In this document: positions 1-9,114 of the stretch, in pieces | Numbering within the stretch: the stretch's first letter is position 1 | Layout: every line of letters starts with the position of its first letter | Assembly: GCA_002600635.1 (NCBI GenBank) | Contig: CP021371.1 | Coordinates: forward strand, 375,001 to 439,000 | Direction of reading: 5' to 3' | DNA: 64,000 nucleotides | Source of the DNA: Rhizobium sp. ACO-34A | Lineage (GTDB): Bacteria; Pseudomonadota; Alphaproteobacteria; Rhizobiales; Rhizobiaceae | Made by a program: the position numbers and the translations under genes | The notes under the pieces: model-generated | Seen by the model: the letters and a program-made list of their open reading frames with translations, nothing else | What the model was told of the DNA's origin: nothing | The model's database searches: none

Positions 1-1
1 T

Positions 2-1864
2 CTGCAGGCGGAGATTGCCCGGCTGCGGTCGCTCTATCCGAACTGGACGCCACCAGCCGATCCGCTTGCCGTTCCGGTCAATGGCGACCAGAAGCTCGAG
101 GCGATGTGGCAGCTTTACTCCGAGGGCCGGTATGCCGAAGTCCGCAGAGCCATAACCGACCGTCAGACGACGGAAGCAGGCTGGCAGCCGCCAGCCGATC
201 TGATCGAGCGTCTTGATGTCGCCGAGGCCCGGACACGGCTGGTGAACGCATCGAACCTCAAACAATATGCGACCGTGATTGGCATCGGCGCGGCCACGCC
301 GAGCCTGCTCAATTGCTCCGATGTCGATGTGCTCTGGCGTGTCGCGGAAGCATTCGTCGAAACCGACAGGGTGCAGCGCGGCGTCGATGCCTACAGCTAC
401 ATCCTGAAGAACTGCACCGACACCGCCCAGCGGGTTGCCACGATCCAGAAGGCGGAAACGCTTCTTCCGTATGCCGATCTGCAATCGCTTCTCGCCTTCG
501 AGAAGACCGGCCCCGATGGCGCCCGCGAATTCGATCCGCTGCGCGACGATCTCGCCCGTCGTTTCATCGCCGATGCCAATGAAAAGCCGGACCTGACGAT
601 TGCCCCGGAATATCTGGAACGCCTGCGCCGGCTGGCCGAGCAAGGCGGAGCAGCCCCCGACAGCCTTCTCCTCGGGTGGTATTACATCCGCCACAAGGAC
701 ATGACGGAGGCGGAAAAGTGGTTCCGCGCCTCGCGGCAGAAGGACGATACCGCCTCTGCCTCGCAAGGCCTGGCGCTGGCATTGATCGCTCGCAATGCTT
801 CCGCCGAGGCGGAAGACGTGATGTATCGCTGGCGCGACGATTCCGAAGAGGCCAGCGCCACCTATCTCGCCTCCACCGCGAACCTGCTGGCCGGCGATCC
901 CCCGCCGACCGTGCCGGAGCCCGTGCTCCAGCGCGTGGCAACGACGGTGCTCGAAAAGCATTACGTGCCCACCGCGCAGCAGCTTGGCTGGTACGCCCGC
1001 GCCTTCGGCCAATGGCAGACGGCGGCCCGCTGGTTTGAAACCGCGCTGCAATGGAAGCCGGATGACGAGCCGTCGGCCTATGGCCTGGTCATCACCCGGC
1101 AGCAGATGAACGACCGCGCCGGCGTGGATGAAATCCAGAGGGCATGGGCGGGACGTTCGGAACGTATCGCCCGACTCGGCATGCTGACGAACCGCACCGT
1201 GCCGTCCGCACCGGTACCGCAGGTCGTTGCGGAACAGCCTTACCAGCCAGTGACCCGGCAGGACCGGCCGGTGGTGCAGCAGGAATATGTCGCGGAGCGC
1301 GCGCCCGCTCCTGCAAGAGCTGCCGCGCCCGCGAAATCGGCAAGACGCAGCGGTTGCTCGGTGACGGACACCGTTTCCGGCCTGTCGCCGGACCAGGCGA
1401 ACATGCGCGGTTGGTGCCTCATGGACATGAATCGTCCGATGGAAGCCGCCGATGCCTTCGAGATCGCCCTGAAAAGCCCGTCGCACAATGTGCGGGAAGA
1501 TGCGGCCTACGGCCAGAGCCTTGCCTATCTGCGGCTGGGGCTGACCAAGAGTGCTGCGGTTGCCGCGACCAAGTCTCCCCAGCGGCCGGAACGCTCTTCG
1601 GAACTGCAGGTGGCCATTCTTGCCAACAGGGCTCTTGCCGCCTTCGATTCCAAGCGCTACCGCGAGGCCATCGTCTATCTCGATCAGCGCACCATGCTGC
1701 AGCCTGAGCCGATGGATCTCATGGTGCTGCGGGGTTACGCCCTGATCAAACTGGGCATGCTGGAAGACGCGCGCCGCATATTCCAGGCCGTCGCCGCCAC
1801 CGGTAACCGTGACGGCCTTAAGGGACTGGGTGACATCTACGATATGGAACACCCGCAGCATTGA
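2..1864 (+). CDS. Tetratricopeptide-repeat protein, 5' end outside window
   Basis: The reading frame is open from base 2, so the gene starts upstream of the window. The first internal ATG, at 104, is not a convincing start because coding sequence continues before it. About 620 residues are visible. They form repeated amphipathic helices typical of TPR/Sel1-like arrays, for example a YYIRHKDMTEAEKWFRAS unit and a C-terminal LKLGMLEDARRIFQA unit. A low-complexity linker rich in Pro, Ala, Val and Gln lies near residues 370-420. No catalytic motif is visible. TPR proteins of this style often sit beside exopolysaccharide or cellulose synthase genes, but the neighbour that would show this lies outside the window. 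The family call is fairly secure; the role is unknown. Confidence 0.75.
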   Translation: MQAEIARLRSLYPNWTPPADPLAVPVNGDQKLEAMWQLYSEGRYAEVRRAITDRQTTEAGWQPPADLIERLDVAEARTRLVNASNLKQYATVIGIGAATPSLLNCSDVDVLWRVAEAFVETDRVQRGVDAYSYILKNCTDTAQRVATIQKAETLLPYADLQSLLAFEKTGPDGAREFDPLRDDLARRFIADANEKPDLTIAPEYLERLRRLAEQGGAAPDSLLLGWYYIRHKDMTEAEKWFRASRQKDDTASASQGLALALIARNASAEAEDVMYRWRDDSEEASATYLASTANLLAGDPPPTVPEPVLQRVATTVLEKHYVPTAQQLGWYARAFGQWQTAARWFETALQWKPDDEPSAYGLVITRQQMNDRAGVDEIQRAWAGRSERIARLGMLTNRTVPSAPVPQVVAEQPYQPVTRQDRPVVQQEYVAERAPAPARAAAPAKSARRSGCSVTDTVSGLSPDQANMRGWCLMDMNRPMEAADAFEIALKSPSHNVREDAAYGQSLAYLRLGLTKSAAVAATKSPQRPERSSELQVAILANRALAAFDSKRYREAIVYLDQRTMLQPEPMDLMVLRGYALIKLGMLEDARRIFQAVAATGNRDGLKGLGDIYDMEHPQH

Positions 1865-1933
1865 TGGCTGTTACTGCGGAAAACGCTGTTTTCCCTGTCC
1901 GCCAGAGCGGTGAGTTGATTTCCTGAAAATACA

Positions 1934-1959
1934 AAACCCGCCGAGATATCGGCGGGTTT
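1934..1959. terminator. Bidirectional hairpin terminator
   Basis: An 11-bp perfect stem (AAACCCGCCGA / TCGGCGGGTTT) encloses a GATA loop. It lies 70 bases after the TPR gene. Reading leftward it is followed by a T-rich tract (TTTTGTATTTT), so it can also end transcription of the small leftward gene at 2037-2129. Confidence 0.75.
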
Positions 1960-2036
1960 GTCAGCAGTCCGAAGACCATGCGAGGCAAGGTCTTTAATTC
2001 CGCTTTTTCTGACGTCGACGCCGTCATGGCAATCGA

Positions 2037-2129
2037 CTAAGGCGTAGCTCCCCAAAGGGCGAGATAGGCAAAGATCATCACTGCCAATCCCGTTACGCCA
2101 ATCAGTCCGTAGTCTGGCGCAGCCTTCAT
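2037..2129 (-). CDS. Small single-span membrane protein, 30 aa
   Basis: The 30-codon frame runs from ATG at 2129 to TAG at 2037. A textbook Shine-Dalgarno (AGGAGG) sits 5 bases before the ATG. The peptide begins MKAAPDYGLIG and continues into a strongly hydrophobic stretch (about residues 8-27) that can form one transmembrane helix, ending in a short polar tail. A leftward terminator follows at 1934-1959. The combination of perfect ribosome binding site, one clean membrane helix and terminator makes real expression likely, although no family is recognised. It may be a small inner-membrane or stress peptide; the function cannot be inferred. Confidence 0.6.
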   Translation of the reverse strand: MKAAPDYGLIGVTGLAVMIFAYLALWGATP

Positions 2130-2330
2130 GCTGTCCTCCTTGTTTGAATGGCACGACTACGTTTAAGTCTGTAAAAGTCGAAGTAAATACCTGTGCCGGA
2201 AATAGAAAAGAGCTTGGTTATCACCGGGTTAAGTATCGGTCTCCAGGGGGTGGAATTTACCTGAAATTAATAATTGGCGGCCGTTTGGACGGGTGTCTGG
2301 CGTATCGGACACCCTCCCTTCCGGCCTGAA

Positions 2331-2372
2331 AAAAAACGAACACGGCAGGGTCGGGATTGGACCGGCCTGCCG
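2331..2372 (-). terminator. Rho-independent terminator of the leftward sulfur operon
   Basis: Inverted arms CGGCAGG (2343-2349) and CCTGCCG (2366-2372) are followed, in the leftward direction, by a run of eight T residues. It sits 70 bases after the stop of the aldo/keto reductase gene. A second, shorter hairpin (GGGTGTC / GACACCC, 2291-2314) lies just beyond. The remaining 2130-2290 stretch holds no other gene that I can see. Confidence 0.7.
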
Positions 2373-2441
2373 CATTTGATCTTTGTCAGCTTGTCGTTAT
2401 CGCATGTTCCATGCGTCACGACGAAGTATATCCGGGTGAGC

Positions 2442-3485
2442 TTACACCGCCTGATCGTGGGAAGGCTTCTCCCAGAGGTTGACTCCACCCTCGACGGCAT
2501 AGCGGTCGATCTCGGCGAGTTCTTCCGCCGTGAAGGAAAGATTGCCGAGAGCTGCGACATTTTCCTCGACCTGACGAGCCGAGCTTGCGCCGATCAGCGC
2601 CGAGGTCACCCGCGGGTCGCGCAGCACCCAGGCCAGCGCCAGTTGCGCCAGCGACTGGCCGCGCCGTTCGGCGATCTTGGCGAGCGCCCGGGCACGCTCG
2701 ATGTTTTCATCCTTCAGGTGTTCCGGCCGCAGGAAGTCACCGCCCGGGCGGTTGACGCGCGCATCCTGCGGAATGCCGTTCAGGTACTTGTTGGTCAGCA
2801 GGCCCTGCGCCAGCGGCGTGAAGGCGATGATGCCCGAGCCGACTTCGTCGCTTGCCGTCAGCAGGTCCTTCTCGATCCAGCGGTTGAACAGGTTGTAGGA
2901 CGGCTGGTTGATCAGCAGCGGAACGTTGCGTTCGCGCAGCAGGGCCGCGATCTCGCGGGTCTTGTTGCCCGAATAGGAGGAGATGCCGACATAGAGCGCC
3001 TTGCCCTGGCGCACGGCGGAAGCGAGCGCATCGGCGGTTTCCTCGAGCGGCGTCTCGGCGTCGAAGCGGTGCGAGTAGAAGATGTCGACATAGTCTACGC
3101 CGATGCGCTTGAGGCTTTGGTCGAGACTTGAAAGCAGGGCCTTGCGCGAGCCGCCGCCAACGCCGTAGGGGCCGGGCCACATGTCCCAGCCGGCCTTGGT
3201 GGAGATGATGAGTTCGTCGCGATAGCCGGCGAGGTCCTGCTTGAGGATGCGGCCGAAATTGATCTCGGCGCTGCCGGCCGGCGGGCCGTAATTGTTGGCG
3301 AGGTCAAAATGGGTGATGCCGAGGTCGAAGGCCTTGAACAGGATCGAGCGCTGGGTTTCGAGCGTCGTGGTGTCACCGAAATTGTGCCAGAGGCCAAGCG
3401 AAATGGCCGGCAGCTTCAGGCCGCTGCGCCCGGTTCTGCGGTAGACGGCGCTGTCGTAGCGGGCGGGATTTGCTGTGTAGGTCAT
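2442..3485 (-). CDS. Aldo/keto reductase, YghZ/Gpr-like
   Basis: 347-residue NADPH-dependent oxidoreductase with a TIM-barrel fold. The closest family I recognise is L-glyceraldehyde-3-phosphate reductase (YghZ/Gpr). Evidence includes the FDLANNYGPPAGSAE segment with the catalytic Asp/Tyr pair, the WPGPYGVGGGSRK stretch specific to this subgroup, the YVDIFYSHRFD segment with the His, and the IAFTPLAQGLLT and GASSARQVEEN cofactor-binding segments. I chose ATG 3485, where homology begins; the frame remains open upstream to 3554, but those residues look non-coding. It is the last gene of a leftward operon, 136 bases after an SfnB-like gene. It may reduce aldehydes or keto products released by the monooxygenase steps, which is inference. 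Confidence 0.85.
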   Translation of the reverse strand: MTYTANPARYDSAVYRRTGRSGLKLPAISLGLWHNFGDTTTLETQRSILFKAFDLGITHFDLANNYGPPAGSAEINFGRILKQDLAGYRDELIISTKAGWDMWPGPYGVGGGSRKALLSSLDQSLKRIGVDYVDIFYSHRFDAETPLEETADALASAVRQGKALYVGISSYSGNKTREIAALLRERNVPLLINQPSYNLFNRWIEKDLLTASDEVGSGIIAFTPLAQGLLTNKYLNGIPQDARVNRPGGDFLRPEHLKDENIERARALAKIAERRGQSLAQLALAWVLRDPRVTSALIGASSARQVEENVAALGNLSFTAEELAEIDRYAVEGGVNLWEKPSHDQAV

Positions 3486-3621
3486 CAGGGGGTTCCATTG
3501 GACGTGAAAAGGCCGGATGCGGCAAAACCGCATCCGGCGAGGTTGGCTTACCATGAACTAGAGCAAAATCCGACCGGAGTGAAATGAGGATCGATGGGAC
3601 TGTGCTTCAAGAAAGAGGGTC

Positions 3622-4884
3622 TCAGAGCGCGCCGTGCCGTGGCGGCAGGAGACCGTTGAGATAGTAGTTGCCGATATGGTGATATTTCCACCGGACCGGA
3701 TCGTGCAGCGAGTGGGTCCTCGCATTGCGCCAGTAGCGGTCGAGCCCGTAGCTTTCGAGCGTCGAGCGGGCGCCGCCGAGTTCGATCAGCTTGGTCGAGG
3801 CAAGCTGGGCCACCTCGGTGCCGAGCGCCTTCACCTCTGCGACCGCGATGGAAGCTTCCGCCACCGTCTTCTCGTTGGGATCGGCCGTCGCAATGTCCAG
3901 CAGACGGCCGGCCCTTGCCAGCAGCGCATCCGCCGCATGAACTCGGATCGAGACGTCGCCGACCGCGTGGATCGTGTGCGGGTCCTCGTATCCGTGCTCG
4001 ATGGTCAGTTCGAAGAATGGCCGCGAATAGGCCCGGACATAGGAGACCGTTTCGGCGAGCGCCCCGCGAGCGATCCCGACCTGTACCGCCGAATGGATGA
4101 TCTGCGCGAAGGGACCCATCCCCGTCGGCTTTTCGAAGACGATGTCATGATCGACCACCTGGAAAGGTGTGATCTCCACGTCGTCAAAGGTCACCGTGCC
4201 GCTGCCCGTCGAACGCTGGCCGAAGGAAGTCCAGTCGTCGACGAAATCGACGCCCGGCGTCGAGCGATCGATGAAGACGACATGCACCCGGCCGTCCCAG
4301 TTCTTGGCGACGGCCACGATGATGTGGGCGAAGAGCGAACCGGTCGAATAGAATTTCTGGCCGTTGAGCAGCAGCTTGCCGCCTTCGTTGCGGAAATTCG
4401 TCTTGTAGTCGACCGGTGTCCTCGTGCCGATTTCGGTGAACGCGTTGCCGAGCCGGTCGCCGTCGAGGATGCGCTGGAAATAGTGCTTCTTCTGCTCCTC
4501 GCTGCCGGCAAGGCGAAGCGCCTCGACCATGTAGAAATGGTTTTGCGGGATCTGCCCGATGGAGGAGTCGGCGGCGGAAATGATCGCCGTCACTTCGGCA
4601 AGCGTGACTGTCGAGACACCCGCGCCGCCATATTCCTTCGGCACGGTGATGGCCCAGAGGCCGGCTTGAGAAAAGCGCTCGATCTCGGCAATCGGCAGGC
4701 GCCGCTCACGGTCGCGGGCCGCGGCTCCCGCGGCGAAATCCCGCGCCAGTTCCTTCGCCACGGCGATAGCCTCGGCATCATCCTTGATGACGTTAGCCTT
4801 CGTGCGGCGCGGCGGGATATGCGGTGCCGGCCGGCCGGCGGTAAGCGCGGCCTCCCGGTGCAGTTTACGGTCGTTCTGGCTCAT
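3622..4884 (-). CDS. SfnB/DszC-like acyl-CoA dehydrogenase-fold flavoprotein (second copy)
   Basis: 420-residue member of the acyl-CoA dehydrogenase superfamily, in the branch of sulfur-acquisition oxidoreductases (SfnB) and DszC-like flavin monooxygenases. The N-terminal helical domain ends near LWAITVPKEYGGAGVS. The middle beta domain contains FTEIGTRTPVDYKT and GQKFYSTGSLFAH. The C-terminal helical domain ends with the family-typical HDPVRWKYHHIGNYYLNG tail. ATG 4884 is preferred over ATG 4908 because TGAGGT lies 8 bases upstream of it. It follows its paralogue by only 10 bases, so the two are coexpressed. Such enzymes use reduced flavin to oxygenate sulfones or other organosulfur compounds; the substrate here is unknown. 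Confidence 0.85.
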   Translation of the reverse strand: MSQNDRKLHREAALTAGRPAPHIPPRRTKANVIKDDAEAIAVAKELARDFAAGAAARDRERRLPIAEIERFSQAGLWAITVPKEYGGAGVSTVTLAEVTAIISAADSSIGQIPQNHFYMVEALRLAGSEEQKKHYFQRILDGDRLGNAFTEIGTRTPVDYKTNFRNEGGKLLLNGQKFYSTGSLFAHIIVAVAKNWDGRVHVVFIDRSTPGVDFVDDWTSFGQRSTGSGTVTFDDVEITPFQVVDHDIVFEKPTGMGPFAQIIHSAVQVGIARGALAETVSYVRAYSRPFFELTIEHGYEDPHTIHAVGDVSIRVHAADALLARAGRLLDIATADPNEKTVAEASIAVAEVKALGTEVAQLASTKLIELGGARSTLESYGLDRYWRNARTHSLHDPVRWKYHHIGNYYLNGLLPPRHGAL

Positions 4885-4894
4885 CGCTTCGACC

Positions 4895-6163
4895 TCAGTT
4901 CCAGGCATGACGCGGCGGGTTGACGCCGTTCAGGTAGTAATTGCCGACGTGGTAGAACTTCCAGCGCACCGGATCGTGCAGCGTGTGCACGCGGGCGTTG
5001 CGCCAGTGTCGGTCGAGGCCGTGCTCGGCGAGCGTCGAGCGGGTGCCGGCCAGTTCGAACAGCTTGTTGGTCGCGAGGATTGCCACCTCCGTCGTCAGCA
5101 CCTTGGATTCGGCCGTCTTGATCGTCGCTTCCGAGACCGTCTGCTCGTTGGCGTCGGCATCCGCGACGTCGATGCTGCGACCGGCGATATCGAGAAGGGC
5201 TTCCGCGGCATGCAGCTTGATCTGCAGGTCGCCGATGGCTGCGATTGTGAAGAGGTCTTCGCCTGCCGTCTCCTTGCCGCTGTCGATCCACGGACGGCTC
5301 TGGGTCTTGACGAAGGCGATGGTGTCTTCGATCGCGCCGCGGGCGATGCCGAGATCGATGGCCGACTGGATGATCTGGGAAACCGGGCCGGCAACGGTCG
5401 GGTGCTCGAAGGAGGTGACGTGCAGCGCGCGCGCCTTCGCGACCTTGACGTTTTCGATGCGAACCGCGCCCGAAGCGGTGGTGCGCTGGCCGAAGCTCGA
5501 CCAGTTGTTGGTCACGGTCAGGCCCTGCGCCTCGCGGTCGGCGAAGACCAGATAGGCCTGTCCGTCCTCGGTCACGGCGACGATCGGCACGACATGGGCG
5601 AGCAGCGCGCCGGTGGTGTAGAATTTCTCGCCGTTGACGACGGCCTCGTCGCCTTCGAAGCGCACCCGTGTCTCGAAGGCTGCGACGTTCTTGCTCTTCA
5701 GTTCGGAGAAGGCGTTGCCGAAGCGGATGCCGGAAAGCGCCAGTGCAAACAGGTCGCGCTTCTGCTCCTCGGTGCCGTCGAGGTCGATGGTGCCGACGAT
5801 CGCCAGATGGTTCTGGGTGATCTGGGCAATCGCCGGGTCGGCCGTCGCGATGATGGAGATGACCCTGGCGAGCGTGGCGTAGGAGACGCCCGGGCCGCCA
5901 TAGGCCTTCGGCACGTTGATGCTCCACAGGCCGCTCTGGGAATATTCGTCGAGTTCTGCAATCGGCAGCAAGCCTTCACGGTCGCGCAGCGCAGCACCCA
6001 CCTTGAACTTCTCGGCGAGCTTTTCAGCGATCTCGATGGCCTCGGCATCGCTCTTCACGATGTGCGCGGGCTGTGCCGGCCGCGGACGCGGCGGCACCGG
6101 ATCGGCGGAGTTGACGCGGGGATGGACGGAGTAATCGATCTTGGTTTCTGGAACGGTACCCAT
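4895..6163 (-). CDS. SfnB/DszC-like acyl-CoA dehydrogenase-fold flavoprotein (first copy)
   Basis: 422-residue paralogue of the downstream gene with the same three-domain layout. It has the GLWSINVPKAYGGPGVSYA helical segment, the FSELKSKNVAAFETR and GEKFYTTGALLAH beta-domain segments, and the closing HDPVRWKFYHVGNYYLNG tail. Sequence divergence from the second copy is substantial, so this is an old duplication or a heteromeric pair rather than a recent repeat. It lies 38 bases after the flavin monooxygenase gene in the same operon. Known relatives use FMNH2 supplied by a separate reductase; no such reductase gene is visible nearby. Role in organosulfur oxidation is inferred from family and context. 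Confidence 0.87.
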   Translation of the reverse strand: MGTVPETKIDYSVHPRVNSADPVPPRPRPAQPAHIVKSDAEAIEIAEKLAEKFKVGAALRDREGLLPIAELDEYSQSGLWSINVPKAYGGPGVSYATLARVISIIATADPAIAQITQNHLAIVGTIDLDGTEEQKRDLFALALSGIRFGNAFSELKSKNVAAFETRVRFEGDEAVVNGEKFYTTGALLAHVVPIVAVTEDGQAYLVFADREAQGLTVTNNWSSFGQRTTASGAVRIENVKVAKARALHVTSFEHPTVAGPVSQIIQSAIDLGIARGAIEDTIAFVKTQSRPWIDSGKETAGEDLFTIAAIGDLQIKLHAAEALLDIAGRSIDVADADANEQTVSEATIKTAESKVLTTEVAILATNKLFELAGTRSTLAEHGLDRHWRNARVHTLHDPVRWKFYHVGNYYLNGVNPPRHAWN

Positions 6164-6201
6164 GGTGATGTCCTCGGTAAAATGAAAGGTTGAATGAAAA
6201 A

Positions 6202-7608
6202 TCAGCTACCGGTGGGAAGCAGGGCTTCGCTGCGCTTGACCGCCTCGATGTCGCGGTAGCGGGCGCCCGGATGGGGAGCCTCGAGCCGCGCGCCGCGGCC
6301 GAACAGCTTTTCGCGCAGCGTGCCGGGCCGGTATTCGGTGGGATAGACGCCACGCTTCTGCAGTTCCGGCACCAGATAGCCGACGATGTTTTCGAAGGTC
6401 TCGGGCGTTACCGCATAGGCGAGGTTGAAGCCGTCGACGCCGGTTTCCTCAACCCACTGCTGCAATTCGTCGGCAACGGTTGCCGGCGAGCCGACCACGA
6501 CCGGACCCATGCCGCCGACGCCACCCCATTCGGCAAGCTCGCGAATGGTCCACCGCTTGTTCGGATCGCCTTCCGAGAGGCTTTCCACCGCCGAGTGGAT
6601 CGCATTGGTCTCGACCTTGCGCACGAGGTCGTCGGGCCGGTAGCGGGAGAAATCGATGCCGGTCCAGCCGGACATGAACACCAGCGAGCCGTCATAGGAG
6701 ACGTAGTCGAGGTATTCGCGGAACTTCGCCTTGGCCTTCTCGTCGGTCTCGTCGACGATGACGGTCAGCAGGTTGTAGATCTTCAGGCTGTCGCGCGTGC
6801 GGCCGGCGGCCGCGGCCCGGGCGGTGACGTCGGCCACATAGTTGCGCAGGATCGTTTTGGTCTGCGCGGCCACGAACACGCATTCGGCATGTTCTGCGGC
6901 AAACTTCTTGCCCGCGCCGGATGCGCCGGCCTGATAGAGAACCGGCGTGCGCTGCGGCGATGGCTCGGTCAAGGCATAGCCCGGCACATCGAAATACTTG
7001 CCCTTGTGGCCGATCTCGTGAACCTTTTCCGGCAGCGTGAATACCCGGTTTTCCCGGTCGCGCACCACGGCGCCATCTTCCCACGATCCCTCGAGCAGCT
7101 TGTAGATCACCTCGAGATATTCGTTGGCGATGTCATAGCGGTTGTCGTGCCGCTGCAGGCCCGCCTGACCGATGTTCTTCGCGCCGCTCTCCAGATAGGA
7201 GGTAACGATGTTCCAGCCGACGCGTCCCTTCGTGTGGTGGTCGGCGGTCGCCAGCCGTCGGGCGAAGGTGTAGGGGTGCTCGAAGGATGTCGAAGCCGTG
7301 ATCCCGATGCCGAGATGCTCGGTCGCAAGCGCGATGGGCGCCGCAAGCTGCAGCGGATCGTTCACCGGGATCTGCGCCGCCTGGTGAATGGCGTGGTAGT
7401 TGTCGCCCTTGTAGACGTCGTAATAGCCGATGACATCGGCAATGAAGATGCCGTCGAAAATGCCGCTTTCCAGTGTGCGTGCGAGATCCTGCCAGTAGTC
7501 CAGATCCTTGTATTTCCAGGATCGGTCGCGGGGATGCGCCCACAGGCCGGGCGACTGATGGCCAACGCAGTTCATGTCGAACGCGTTGAAGTGAATGGTC
7601 TTGGTCAT
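6202..7608 (-). CDS. FMNH2-dependent monooxygenase, NtaA/SnaA/DszA (SoxA) family
   Basis: 468-residue bacterial-luciferase-fold monooxygenase. The N-terminus MTKTIHFNAFDMNCVGHQSPG and the segments WAHPRDRSWKYKDLDYW, FIADVIGYYDVYKG, GRVGWNIVTSYL and LYQAGASGAGKKFAAEHAECVF are hallmarks of the nitrilotriacetate/dibenzothiophene-sulfone/pristinamycin monooxygenase group. The ATG at 7608 has GGAG 8 bases upstream; the open frame before it looks non-coding. First gene of the leftward operon. Its partner enzymes downstream (two SfnB-like proteins) suggest stepwise release of sulfite or another sulfur species from an organic compound under sulfate limitation. A TCTAT-N7-ATAGA site lies 72 bases upstream of the start. 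Confidence 0.88.
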   Translation of the reverse strand: MTKTIHFNAFDMNCVGHQSPGLWAHPRDRSWKYKDLDYWQDLARTLESGIFDGIFIADVIGYYDVYKGDNYHAIHQAAQIPVNDPLQLAAPIALATEHLGIGITASTSFEHPYTFARRLATADHHTKGRVGWNIVTSYLESGAKNIGQAGLQRHDNRYDIANEYLEVIYKLLEGSWEDGAVVRDRENRVFTLPEKVHEIGHKGKYFDVPGYALTEPSPQRTPVLYQAGASGAGKKFAAEHAECVFVAAQTKTILRNYVADVTARAAAAGRTRDSLKIYNLLTVIVDETDEKAKAKFREYLDYVSYDGSLVFMSGWTGIDFSRYRPDDLVRKVETNAIHSAVESLSEGDPNKRWTIRELAEWGGVGGMGPVVVGSPATVADELQQWVEETGVDGFNLAYAVTPETFENIVGYLVPELQKRGVYPTEYRPGTLREKLFGRGARLEAPHPGARYRDIEAVKRSEALLPTGS

Positions 7609-7680
7609 GAAATGGCTCCGTTCGATTTCGCCAACCGCCTGTCGGTCAGCATCGCAGACCGGTTCCGCAAGGACAGTCAT

Positions 7681-7697
7681 TCTATATTTTTTATAGA
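7681..7697. promoter_or_regulatory. Putative LysR-type operator, monooxygenase side
   Basis: Perfect inverted repeat TCTAT-N7-ATAGA, containing T-N11-A, the usual core of LysR-type regulator sites. It lies 72 bases upstream of the monooxygenase ATG in the 330-base divergent promoter region. The same pattern recurs before the aminotransferase operon. Confidence 0.5.
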
Positions 7698-7870
7698 TTA
7701 CTTGGAGGAAGGTTTTTTCTCGACATCGCGGTTTCGCAGAAAAGTGGCCGGAGATGACATCCGTCAAGTCCGATGCCCGCGACGGGCCGGGAGCATTCGA
7801 CCCATGCGTTTGGCGGGGATTTCAGCAAAACCATTCCGCATCGACACGGAAGCGTAATAAAACATACTTT

Positions 7871-7889
7871 GTCTATTTTATTTATAGAC
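7871..7889. promoter_or_regulatory. Putative LysR-type operator, aminotransferase side
   Basis: Inverted repeat GTCTAT-N7-ATAGAC with the same spacing as the site at 7681-7697, in a strongly AT-rich stretch that contrasts with the GC-rich genes. It ends 49 bases before the chosen aminotransferase ATG. Shared architecture on both sides suggests one regulator controls both divergent operons. Confidence 0.5.
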
Positions 7890-7938
7890 TTTAGCGTTTG
7901 CATCAAATGTCGCAAGGACATTGCAGGGGCAAATGCAA

Positions 7939-9114
7939 ATGGTCAATCCGATCTTCGGGAAATCCGGAACCTCCATTTTCGAATCCATGTCGCGTCTGGC
8001 GTCGGAAACGGGGTCCATCAACCTCGGCCAGGGCTTTCCGGAAGGTTTCGAGCCACGCGAGCTGATCGATGCGGCAGTGGAGGCCCTGCAAAATGGTCCG
8101 CACCAGTATCCGCCGATGATGGGCCTGCCGGCGCTGCGCAAGGCGGTCGCCGACAATGCCAAGCGGTTCCTCGGCCTCGATATCGACTGGCAGAGCGAGG
8201 TTCTCGTGACCTCGGGCGCCACCGAAGCCTTGACCGACACCTTCCTTGCGCTTCTCGACCGGGACGAGGAGGTGATCGTCTTCGAACCGGTCTACGACGC
8301 CTATGCGACGCTGATCCGGCGCGCCGGCGGCAAGGTCGTGCCGGTGCGGCTCGCACCGCCCCATTGGGAATTGCCCCGCGAAGCGCTGACGAAGGCCATT
8401 ACCGCGAAAACCCGGCTGATCGTCATCAACACGCCGATGAACCCGATCGGCAAGATCTTCGATCCCGAGGAGCTGCGCTTCCTGGCGGATCTCGCCATCG
8501 AACACGATCTCGTCATCGTCGCCGATGAGGTCTACGAGCATCTGGTTTTCGACGCGCGACCCCTCCATTCCCTGTTTGCCGTCGAAGGCATCCGCGACCG
8601 GGTCGTGCGCATCGGTTCCGCCGGCAAGAGCTTTTCGGTCACCGGCTGGAAGGTCGGTTACATCACGGCAAGTGCCGACCTGCTGCAGCCGATTGCCCGG
8701 GCGCATCAGTACGTGACCTTCACCACGCCGCCCGCCCTGCAGGCCGCCGTGGCCGTCGGCCTCAACCTGCCGGACGAGTATTTCCTCGGTCTTCGCAAGA
8801 CGCTTGCCGCCCGTCGCGACCTGCTGGTCAAGGGCCTGCGGGATGCGGGCTTCGAGGTGGCCGACGTGCCGGCGACCTATTTCGCCGTGGCCAATGTCGC
8901 GCCGCTCGATCCCGAAGGCGACGATCTCGCTTTCTCCCGCCGGCTGACGCTGGAGGCAGGCGTCACACCCGTTCCTGTCTCGTCCTTCTATGGCGACCGC
9001 GATGTGAAGAGCCATGTCCGCTTCTGCTTCGCCAAGAAGGAGGAGACCATCATCTCGGCCGTTGCCCGGCTCCGCCGCTGGCGCGAAGGGCAGGGCTGGA
9101 GGGCGGCCTCGTGA
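7939..9114 (+). CDS. PLP-dependent class I/II aminotransferase (YbdL/KAT-like)
   Basis: 391-residue fold-type I aminotransferase. Visible motifs are NLGQGFPEGFEP near the start, SGATEALTD (PLP phosphate region), INTPMNPIGKIFD, IVADEVYEHLVFD with the PLP-contacting Asp and Tyr, and GSAGKSFSVTGWKVGY carrying the Schiff-base Lys, with the substrate Arg in the C-terminal SHVRFCFAKKEE segment. The pattern resembles methionine and kynurenine aminotransferases. AGGGG lies 9 bases before ATG 7939; ATG 7933 and TTG 7921 are alternatives. First gene of the rightward operon and overlapping the next gene by 4 bases. With a methionine importer downstream, transamination of methionine or a related sulfur amino acid is a reasonable inference. 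Confidence 0.85.
   Translation: MVNPIFGKSGTSIFESMSRLASETGSINLGQGFPEGFEPRELIDAAVEALQNGPHQYPPMMGLPALRKAVADNAKRFLGLDIDWQSEVLVTSGATEALTDTFLALLDRDEEVIVFEPVYDAYATLIRRAGGKVVPVRLAPPHWELPREALTKAITAKTRLIVINTPMNPIGKIFDPEELRFLADLAIEHDLVIVADEVYEHLVFDARPLHSLFAVEGIRDRVVRIGSAGKSFSVTGWKVGYITASADLLQPIARAHQYVTFTTPPALQAAVAVGLNLPDEYFLGLRKTLAARRDLLVKGLRDAGFEVADVPATYFAVANVAPLDPEGDDLAFSRRLTLEAGVTPVPVSSFYGDRDVKSHVRFCFAKKEETIISAVARLRRWREGQGWRAAS

Noticed and set aside
3634..6193. Long plus-strand frames opposite the two SfnB-like genes
   Set aside because: They are antisense shadows in high-GC DNA; the minus strand carries clear family motifs.
6190..7857. 555-codon plus-strand frame opposite the monooxygenase
   Set aside because: Composition typical of an antisense shadow; monooxygenase motifs are on the minus strand.
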